From an uncultured Thermoguttaceae bacterium (lineage in GTDB: Bacteria; Planctomycetota; Planctomycetia; Pirellulales; Thermoguttaceae), in the NCBI GenBank assembly GCA_937951625.1, contig CALFBP010000007.1, positions 31,108 to 95,107 of the forward strand: a stretch of DNA of 64,000 bases, given 5' to 3'. The notes beneath the pieces were generated by a model. That model was not told the DNA's origin. It did no database searches and was given only the letters and a program-made list of their open reading frames with translations. The position numbers and the translations under genes are program-made. Shown piece after piece: positions 1-6,878 of the stretch (the first letter of the stretch is position 1; each line of letters begins with the position of its first letter).

Positions 1-2
1 AT

Positions 3-335
3 GAACGAAAGGAGGAGGCCTTAAAGCAAACCTTGACGCGCAGGGAAGCCGTGTACTGGAGTCGCAGTCGGCAACAGTTGTGGCATAAAGAGGCCACGAG
101 CGAGCTGGTACAAAAAGTCTGCGAGGTCCGTCTCGACGACGATCAAGATTGCCTCTGGTTGCGGGTCGAAGGAGGCGCGAGCTGCCACGTGGGTTACCGG
201 AGCTGCTTCTACCGACGCATCGCACTGTGCGAACGAAAAACGGACAACCCACCCCTATTGGAATACGCGGAGCAGGAGAGAGTGGTCGATCCGAAAATCA
301 AGTTCGGCGATGCACCGAGCCCTACGCGCCTTTGA
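3..335 (+). CDS. hisI: phosphoribosyl-AMP cyclohydrolase, 5' end outside window
   Basis: This is the third step of histidine biosynthesis: it opens the purine ring of phosphoribosyl-AMP in the cytoplasm. The reading frame is already open at the window edge, so the true start lies upstream. The visible part carries the family core: a YWSRSRQQLWHK segment, an acidic metal-binding stretch (LDDDQD) and a CHVGYRSCFYR segment whose Cys and His bind zinc in known HisI proteins. No HisE domain follows, so it is the monofunctional form. About 205 bases without a recognisable gene separate it from the next CDS. The family call is strong; the N-terminal boundary cannot be seen. Confidence 0.9.
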   Translation, partial: ERKEEALKQTLTRREAVYWSRSRQQLWHKEATSELVQKVCEVRLDDDQDCLWLRVEGGASCHVGYRSCFYRRIALCERKTDNPPLLEYAEQERVVDPKIKFGDAPSPTRL

Positions 336-540
336 AGCCGCGATCGCGAATTCAACGGCTTTGCCCGACTGTTGCTGGCCTTGACGGGGTGATCGCGGCG
401 GCAATGCGATTGCTGGAAACGCCCTTTATGCACAGGCGCCACCCGGCCTGTTGAAAAAACAGCGCGGCCACCGTCGATTCGATTGCTGGAATCCGTTAAC
501 TATTAAGGTAGGTTCGGCAGGTCGATGACGGAGAAGGCCC

Positions 541-2796
541 ATGAGACTCGTCGCGAGCATTGGTGTGGCGCTAGCCCATTTTTTGGCAATCCTTTCTCAT
601 GCGAGTTCAGCCCAAGGGGGGGCTGAGGACGGTAGGGGGGTACTGGAACGACGCACGATGCCTTTCCAAGGCAGGCAGCGCACGTTCTACATCTATTCGC
701 CCTCGAGTCAGACCACCCAAACGGTACGACCCGTCGTTTTTCTGCTGCACGGCGGAGGCGGGGCTGATGCTCACGAGATGGCAAAACGCACGGGCATCCA
801 ATCCATCGCGGATCGGGAGGATTTCTTGGTTGTTTACCCGTATGGCGTCGACGGGCAGTGGAACGACGGCCGGGGGAAGACATTCCGACGCGCGGAGGAC
901 AACACCGACGTCGATGACGTGGGATTCATTTCCGCGATCCTCGACGACTTGATCCGATCGGGAAGCGTCGATCGACAGCGGATTTACGTTGTGGGATTGT
1001 CGAACGGTGGGATGATGACCTACCGGTTGGGGATCGAATTGGGCCACAGGCTCACGGCAATTGCCGCGATCATTGCCAATCTTCCTGCAAATCTGGCAGG
1101 CAAGAAGCCGGTGCGGCCAATTCCCGTGCTCATCATGAACGGAACCGCGGATCCGATGATGCCTTGGAATGGCGGACCGGTCCGTGTGCTGGGGAAAGAG
1201 TATGGAGAGGTCCTCTCTACCGCCGCGACGGTGAAATACTGGGTACAGGCGGCGGGCCTGACAGGACCGCCGGAAACGAGGAGACTCGACGACCGATCGT
1301 CGGACGACCGCTCCTTCGTGGAAATCGAGGCGTATCGGCGACCGCAAGACGCGTTGGAGGTGGTGTTATATCGGGTGGTCGGCGGGGGCCACAATCTCCC
1401 CGGCGGCCAGACTCCCGATCGTCCTCTGCTGCTGGGGCCTAAAAACATGGATATCAACGCCATGGAAGAGGTCTGGGCTTTTTTCCAGAGACACGGCCCT
1501 ACAGCGCCGACCGAACTGACTAAAGTCGGCCAGGCCCCACCAAGATGGACAACCAAGATCGTGCAAATAGGCGATCCCAAGGCCAGCTACTTGAATGTCG
1601 AATTCACGGCGGACGGCCAATATATGGTCTGGTTCGAAGGTCAGTTCCCTAGCGCGACCCACGGCACCGTCTGGCACTGCGGCGTGGATCCAAAGACCGG
1701 AAACCTGATTCCCGAAGATGGCCGGGGATTCCGGGCCTTCGAATCCACGTCGTGGGCGCGGGCCAATCCCGGCTACGACGCCCAAGGCGCCTATTATGTG
1801 GGCGCAGATCGCGAGGGGAATCTACTCCTGGTTCGTCCGGTGAGCGCCCGGGAAGGTCGGATCACGCGCTTGGCGACTCCTCCGGACCGGCGGCGGCGAG
1901 CGATCTATCCCACTAATCTTCCAGACCGGCAGGGAGGATTCGTTTTCTTCATTCAGAATGAGCGCACACCAGGGGCAGGCACCCGACTCAACGGCAACTC
2001 TTGGGTGGAGCTGCAATACTTCGATCTTGCAAACCCCAAGTCGATTCACGTGATCGAGCGTCAGGAAGTGCCTCCCCGGGGCTTTGCCCCCATGGATTCG
2101 GGCTTCGCACGTTGGATGAGGTCGCGCCCCTTGCTCACCTTCGGGTCGATGGCGAAAAGCGGTATAGTGGAGGTGCGCGGTTTCGATGCCGATCATCCCG
2201 AACGTGGGGCGCACGATGTCATCGTCGACGGCCACAACAAGATCGATCCTTTTGGGGCCCGACTGGGCGATTGCGAGTTCATCTTCGCGGGGATCGATGC
2301 TACAGCGACGAGTCATATCTATCGCCGCTGCGCGGAGCAACGGGAGGAGAAGCCTTTTACCCTGTGGAAAAAACTTGCCCCCGAAAAGAGCCGCCTTGCC
2401 AAACCAAGCCTGGCGCAATCCCATGAGCCGTTCGTCTTCAAGCAGACCCTATACACAGTTTATCAGGTCAACGAGCAGGGGGCGGGCTTCTTTGATACAA
2501 CTTTTCGACAACCCGGCGAAATCTGGCTGGCCGACCTTACATCCGACCCTATCCAGCAATGGCGAGTGGCGCCGGCCGATACGGCGCTCGTTGCCGAGCC
2601 TGAGCCGTTGGTCGTTGGCGACCGCGTTTGGATATTCTATAACCAACTTCTGTTCGACGATCCTAAGTCCACCGACGAGAGTGGATCGCCGCGGATCGAA
2701 TCGCGGAGCCGGTTGGGATTGAAAGTAGAATCGCGCCGCCTCCCGCGTTTCGCCCTTTATCGCGTTGATTTATGGCCCCAGACCGCCCAGAGATGA
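541..2796 (+). CDS. secreted PHB-depolymerase/LpqC-like esterase with C-terminal propeller-like region
   Basis: This is a probable secreted serine esterase of the polyhydroxybutyrate depolymerase/feruloyl esterase (LpqC) family. It starts with a hydrophobic signal peptide of about 24 residues ending in ASSA. The alpha/beta-hydrolase part covers about residues 30-320. It has an oxyanion-type LLHGGGG segment, the nucleophile elbow GLSNGG (Ser154), a likely acid Asp204 in NGTADPM and a likely His284 in GGGHN. The remaining roughly 420 residues show repeated beta-strand and turn patterns reminiscent of a PD40/WD40-like propeller, with no clear family match by eye. At 751 residues it is more than twice the usual length for LpqC. 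The ATG follows a GGAGAAGG ribosome binding site. The substrate is unknown; a plant or microbial polyester or esterified polysaccharide is plausible. Confidence 0.8.
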   Translation: MRLVASIGVALAHFLAILSHASSAQGGAEDGRGVLERRTMPFQGRQRTFYIYSPSSQTTQTVRPVVFLLHGGGGADAHEMAKRTGIQSIADREDFLVVYPYGVDGQWNDGRGKTFRRAEDNTDVDDVGFISAILDDLIRSGSVDRQRIYVVGLSNGGMMTYRLGIELGHRLTAIAAIIANLPANLAGKKPVRPIPVLIMNGTADPMMPWNGGPVRVLGKEYGEVLSTAATVKYWVQAAGLTGPPETRRLDDRSSDDRSFVEIEAYRRPQDALEVVLYRVVGGGHNLPGGQTPDRPLLLGPKNMDINAMEEVWAFFQRHGPTAPTELTKVGQAPPRWTTKIVQIGDPKASYLNVEFTADGQYMVWFEGQFPSATHGTVWHCGVDPKTGNLIPEDGRGFRAFESTSWARANPGYDAQGAYYVGADREGNLLLVRPVSAREGRITRLATPPDRRRRAIYPTNLPDRQGGFVFFIQNERTPGAGTRLNGNSWVELQYFDLANPKSIHVIERQEVPPRGFAPMDSGFARWMRSRPLLTFGSMAKSGIVEVRGFDADHPERGAHDVIVDGHNKIDPFGARLGDCEFIFAGIDATATSHIYRRCAEQREEKPFTLWKKLAPEKSRLAKPSLAQSHEPFVFKQTLYTVYQVNEQGAGFFDTTFRQPGEIWLADLTSDPIQQWRVAPADTALVAEPEPLVVGDRVWIFYNQLLFDDPKSTDESGSPRIESRSRLGLKVESRRLPRFALYRVDLWPQTAQR

Positions 2797-3130
2797 ACGG
2801 CGTTTATCTGCTGGCCGAACCGTTCCCCCAGAGAGACCTGCCGTCACTAAACAGACTTCAATCGGCCTTGGTGGTAAAGGTTGTGGTTTCCCTACGTCGG
2901 CTGCTTGCCAGGTTGCCGCTCGGTGGCAGCCGACGTTTTTTTGGGGTGCGGCCTTAACTCGGAGTTGCCTCTTGGTTACACTTCCGTGACGCGGAATGTG
3001 ACAAGAGGGTTTCGGGCGCGATATCCGCAATTTGTCCAGAGCCGACGGAGTCCTATGTTTTGTCCCCCGATTGCCCGACGGCGGGGTTCCCATGGCCTGG
3101 TCTAGCCAGAGTGGAATCGCGGAGGTCTGT
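2797..3130. other. intergenic, nothing recognisable
   Basis: This gap between the esterase and the sulfatase has no convincing ORF, RNA gene or terminator. The final bases carry the GGAGG site used by the sulfatase. Confidence 0.5.
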
Positions 3131-4789
3131 ATGTCCGCACGACGAATTTCGCTTGGGATTCTAGTCGCCGGGGCAGCGTGTCTTGCGGGTCGGTGGCTGG
3201 ATGCGGCGGAGGCGACCAGGCCGAACATCGTGGTCGTCCTGGCCGACGATCTCGGATATGGCGATCTGCACTGCTACAACCCCCAACGCGGCAAGATCCC
3301 CACCCCGAACCTCGACCGTTTGGCCTCGCAAGGGATGCGGTTCACCGACGCGCATTCTTCGTCGGGCGTGTGTTCGCCATCGCGTTACACGCTGCTTACG
3401 GGCCGCTACCATTGGCGCACTCGGTTGCAGACCGGCATCGTCGACGTCTTCGGCGAACCACTCATCGCGCCCGACCGCCTCACCATCGCGAGTCTAGCGC
3501 GGCAGCGCGGTTACCGCACTGCCGCGATCGGCAAGTGGCACCTCGGCTGGGACTGGCCCATCGAGCCCAGCCAACGCCCCTTCATCCAAGGTGTGAGCCA
3601 ACCGGGCAAGGTGGAGGACGCGCCTTTGGCCACCGCAGAACATCGGGCGGTGTGGCGTGAGGTCTTTTCCAAGCCGATCGGCGGGGGGCCGACCACGCGG
3701 GGCTTTGATCACTATTTCGGCACCGACGTGCCCAATTGGCCACCCTATTGCTTTATCGAAGACGATCGGACGGTTGGGATCCCCACGCAGTTCTTGCCAT
3801 CGGAAAACTTCCAACATCATTTGGCCACTCTTCAAGGGCCGGCGATCGAAGGGTGGAAGCTGAATGAGATTCTCCCTGCACTGGCCGATCGTGCCGTGGC
3901 CTTTATCATGGAATCGGCCAAGAGCACAGAGCCATTTTTCCTTTACCTGCCGCTTACATCGCCACACACGCCGCTGGCGGTCAACGAGCCTTGGCGCGGC
4001 AAGAGCGGATTGAACACCTATGCCGATTTCGTGATGGAGACCGACGCGGCGGTGGGCCGCGTGCTCGAGGCCATTGACAAAAGCGGCGCCGCCGAACGCA
4101 CTTTGGTCGTGTTCACCAGCGACAACGGCTACGCGCCGTACATCGGCGTAGCCGATCTGGAAGGCAAAGGGCATTACCCAAGTGGGCCCCTCCGCGGATA
4201 CAAAGGCGATGCCTGGGAAGGCGGGCACCGAGTGCCCTTCGTGGTCCGTTGGCCGGGCGTGGTCCAGTCCGGCAGCGTCTGCCATCAGCTCGTGCATCAC
4301 GCTGACCTAATGGCCACGCTGGCTGAGATTCTCAACGTCAAATTGCCCGACAACGCCGCGGAAGACAGCTTCAGCCTGCTGCCACTGCTGCGAGGCGAGG
4401 ACAGAGCGGTCCGCGAGCACGCCGTCAGTTGCGCCGTCAACGGCATGCCTGCGTTGCGCAGCGGTCCGTGGAAACTCATTTTAGGACCGGGCGGCGGCGG
4501 CTTCCTCCGCGGTCATGAAACGCAGGGAGTGCAACTCTACAACCTCGCAGAAGACCTCGGCGAGACGAACAACCTGGCAGCCAAGGAGCCGGGCCGTGTG
4601 GCCGCGATGCAGGCATTGATGGAGGAGCTGATCGGTAACGGCCGGAGCACCCCGGGCGCGAAACAGAAAAACGACGTGGAGGTACGACGCTTTCCTCGCG
4701 AACCCGTGCGCCCCCATACGCCGGCCAAAACCGGGGGTGTCGCAAAGGGGTCAGAACTATTTTCTGCCAAGGCAGGTGAGGCAAAATAG
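3131..4789 (+). CDS. arylsulfatase-type sulfatase
   Basis: This is a type I formylglycine sulfatase, expected to remove sulfate from a polysaccharide or aryl substrate outside the cytoplasm. The ATG at 3131 is chosen because a GGAGG site lies 5 bases upstream and it opens a signal peptide ending near residue 25 (WLDAAEA); the open frame continues upstream without such support. The metal-binding VVLADDLGYGD segment and the modification signature C81-S-P-S-R85 are intact, followed by a LTGRYHWR segment. A TSDNGY segment and a KGDAWEGGHRVP segment complete the alkaline-phosphatase-like core. The last roughly 16 residues and the stop codon are encoded by an inverted repeat (4743-4803), so the native C-terminus has probably been replaced. 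The formylglycine-generating enzyme is not in the window. Confidence 0.9.
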   Translation: MSARRISLGILVAGAACLAGRWLDAAEATRPNIVVVLADDLGYGDLHCYNPQRGKIPTPNLDRLASQGMRFTDAHSSSGVCSPSRYTLLTGRYHWRTRLQTGIVDVFGEPLIAPDRLTIASLARQRGYRTAAIGKWHLGWDWPIEPSQRPFIQGVSQPGKVEDAPLATAEHRAVWREVFSKPIGGGPTTRGFDHYFGTDVPNWPPYCFIEDDRTVGIPTQFLPSENFQHHLATLQGPAIEGWKLNEILPALADRAVAFIMESAKSTEPFFLYLPLTSPHTPLAVNEPWRGKSGLNTYADFVMETDAAVGRVLEAIDKSGAAERTLVVFTSDNGYAPYIGVADLEGKGHYPSGPLRGYKGDAWEGGHRVPFVVRWPGVVQSGSVCHQLVHHADLMATLAEILNVKLPDNAAEDSFSLLPLLRGEDRAVREHAVSCAVNGMPALRSGPWKLILGPGGGGFLRGHETQGVQLYNLAEDLGETNNLAAKEPGRVAAMQALMEELIGNGRSTPGAKQKNDVEVRRFPREPVRPHTPAKTGGVAKGSELFSAKAGEAK

Positions 4790-4803
4790 TTCTGACCCCT
4801 TTG
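4743..4803. repeat. REP-like inverted repeat with perfect 21-bp arms
   Basis: The left arm is 4743-4763 and the right arm is 4783-4803. They are perfect reverse complements and contain GGGGTCAGAACTATTTT and its complement. A second small hairpin (CTGCC/GGCAG, 4764-4775) sits in the loop. The architecture resembles REP-type palindromes mobilised by REP-associated tyrosine transposases, but no such transposase is in the window. The sulfatase TAG (4787-4789) lies in the right arm. Confidence 0.8.
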
Positions 4804-4865
4804 TGGGCCACTCGTAAGACGCGACATGTCGCCGAGTTGACCTACTCGATCCAGGGGATCGCGCT

Positions 4866-5285
4866 ATGAGCGCTCGCCTCTCCGCCGTGCTCATCGTCAA
4901 AAACGAGGCCGACAACATCGTCGCGTGCCTCGAATCCGTGACCTTCGCCGACGAGATTGTGGTCGTGGACGCGGGCAGCACGGATACCACGCGGGAACTC
5001 GCCGCCCAGTACACCGACAAAATCTATGTCCACGCCGACTGGCTGGGCTATGGCGTGCAACGTCAGCGCGCCCAAGCCCATGCCACGGGCGAGTGGATCA
5101 TCATGATCGACGCCGACCAGCGCGTCACCGCGGAATTACGTGAGGAGATTCGCGGGGTCGGATCGTGTAGTTCCAGTCACCGGAACATACTTCCGGGTGA
5201 CATACTTCCGGGTGACAGTAAAAGTAATTTGGGCCACAATAAGGGGTTAGAGCTATTCGCTCTTAATTATTTCACCGTAAAATAG
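4866..5285 (+). pseudogene. family 2 glycosyltransferase fragment (WaaE/KdtX-like)
   Basis: Residues 1 to about 97 match the start of a GT-A family 2 glycosyltransferase of the lipopolysaccharide-core type. There is an N-terminal [13 protein letters not shown] strand, the nucleotide-sugar region [12 protein letters not shown], a [13 protein letters not shown] segment and the metal-binding IDADQRV. Family members run to about 250 residues. Here similarity stops near base 5157 and the frame continues into unrelated sequence made of short tandem and inverted repeats until the stop at 5285. No downstream frame restores the missing half. It is therefore most likely a truncated, inactive remnant, although the ATG and early frame are intact and it could still be translated. 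Confidence 0.8.
5185..5214. repeat. two tandem 15-bp units within a hairpin-rich patch
   Basis: The unit ACATACTTCCGGGTG occurs twice in direct succession. The flanking GTCACCGGAA (5177-5186) is a near-complement of TTCCGGGTGAC, so the patch can fold. It lies directly after the point where the glycosyltransferase remnant loses similarity, suggesting a rearrangement scar. Confidence 0.7.
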
Positions 5286-5895
5286 GTTGGACGCCTTGGT
5301 TATCTTAGACCGTGCGTGTCGCTCCTAACTTCAAGCAGCAACGCACGTAAGCGAAATCGCCTGTCGCACCAAGATCGCTTTTTGCTATCATTGGGGTTAG
5401 GGGCGTTGGTTGGTAACCAAAACTAAGACACACTGCTGGACAAGCCAGCAGTGGTGCCCCGCAGGGGTTGGTGGGCCGCTTCCTGCCGCCACGACCTGCG
5501 GGACCGCGAGGGTGGCGGTTGAAACTCCAGGTCGGGTTACTCCATCCTGTGGGTCCGCCCACCACCGTCTTTACCATCCGCAACGCCCTTGCTTTCTCCG
5601 TCCTTCGTCTACTTCTTTGCCCTCGACTGTAATTACCAAGGCGGCAGTTGTCTTGCCTCCTGTTGGTACGGAGGGGATGAACGGTCCCAACAGGTGCCAG
5701 AAGATGTTGCCGACAAATCGCCACGGAATTGATCAGAGCGATTGACGCCCGGCAAATGACCTATTAGGCTGGTAACACGTTGCGATGGTTACACCCCCCG
5801 ATTCAATGGGTTAATCGATGGTTACCGCAGGTTCGCCCGACTTCGAGGCCTGCGCACACCGACTAACGTTGCAATCCCATTTTTTGGAGCCCGTT
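5286..5895. other. intergenic patch with one palindrome
   Basis: No convincing protein gene is visible across these roughly 600 bases. The only structure I can support is the palindrome at 5431-5453. The final part is the leader of the LuxR-type regulator; an in-frame ATG at 5818 extends that gene but lacks family support. Confidence 0.5.
5431..5453. repeat. dispersed palindrome, copy 1
   Basis: The arms CACTGCTGG and CCAGCAGTG flank a 5-base loop (ACAAG). An identical 23-base copy lies at 15420-15442, and both are followed by a similar GC-rich flank. It is a small dispersed palindromic element with no coding role in this copy. Confidence 0.75.
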
Positions 5896-6528
5896 ATGAG
5901 CATACGACTCCTAATCGCCGACGACCATGAAGCGGTTCGCCTCGGCCTGGTGAATCTTCTGGCAGGCACGGATGTTGAAATCGTCGCCCAAGCGGCTTCG
6001 GGCAAAGAATGCCTCAAACTTGCCGAACAGACGAAGCCGGATGTCGTCCTTCTGGACGTACGCATACCCGACGGAGATGGGTTCCAGGTCCTGAAGAAAC
6101 TGCGGCAGAAGGTGCCGGACAGCAAAGTGGTAATGCTTTCTCACCACGACAACCCGACCTACGTAGCGAGGTCGGCTATTTGGGGGGCGAGTGATTATGT
6201 CCTCAAGGGCTCGGGGCGACAAGCGATCCTGGACGCAATTGTAGCGGCGGCGTCGGGCCAGGCGCCGTTGGCCAACGGCGAGCTTGGCCGAATGGTCAAG
6301 GTCCTGAACAATCAGGAAGCGGTGGATGACGATCAGGCCTCCCTCACCCGGCGCGAAACCCAGTTGTTGCGTCACTTGGCCTTAGGTTTGAGCAACAATG
6401 AGATCGGCCGGTCTCTGGCAATCAGTGTTGAAACCGTCAAGGAGCACGTTCAGAACGTGTTGAGGAAACTGGCGGTCAAGGATCGGACCCAGGCCGCTGT
6501 TTGGGCTGTTCGCAAGGGCCTTGTTTAG
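5896..6528 (+). CDS. NarL/FixJ-family response regulator
   Basis: This is a two-component response regulator of about 210 residues. The receiver domain has the acidic pair D9-D10, the phosphoacceptor D54 in VVLLDVRIPDGDG, a VVMLS segment with the conserved Ser, and DYVLKG with the conserved Lys. The C-terminal LuxR helix-turn-helix has LTRRETQLLRHLALGLSNNE and a VKEHVQNVLRKL recognition helix. I choose ATG 5896 because the receiver begins at once and a GGAG lies upstream; the 26-residue extension from 5818 has no receiver features. No histidine kinase is adjacent, so the partner and target promoters are unknown. Confidence 0.92.
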   Translation: MSIRLLIADDHEAVRLGLVNLLAGTDVEIVAQAASGKECLKLAEQTKPDVVLLDVRIPDGDGFQVLKKLRQKVPDSKVVMLSHHDNPTYVARSAIWGASDYVLKGSGRQAILDAIVAAASGQAPLANGELGRMVKVLNNQEAVDDDQASLTRRETQLLRHLALGLSNNEIGRSLAISVETVKEHVQNVLRKLAVKDRTQAAVWAVRKGLV

Positions 6529-6878
6529 AGGCTGGGCTCTTGGATCCATGGATCGTTTCTCTTTTCTCTCGCGCTTTCGAAACGGGGGTGGGCAGAGGGA
6601 AACTCCGATTACCACCGAACTTTTCCAGTCTTTTCCGTCCCTTCGACTCCCACCACGCTCCGCCCAAGAGGGTACGCTGGGGATAGATCTTTCTCTCCAC
6701 TTCCGTGCGGGAAACGCCACCGTCTGGCGAAGGCCTGGGCGAAGAACGACTTGCGAGCAGCTCAGGGACAAGCGGCCACCATTGCCGTAAATGTTTTCAC
6801 GACAGAAACTGCCGGCCGAACTCAAGATTTCTTGGTGATCACCCCCAGGAGGCGTGTCGGCGATGGACCAACAGGCTC
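6529..6878. other. convergent intergenic gap, nothing recognisable
   Basis: This 350-base gap separates the response regulator from the convergently ending spermidine-synthase-like gene. I see no clear terminator, RNA gene or conserved ORF. Confidence 0.5.

Noticed and set aside
5305..5724. Minus-strand frame of 139 codons in the intergenic patch after the glycosyltransferase remnant
   Set aside because: It has no family features, no ribosome-binding site and runs through a palindrome; composition looks non-coding.
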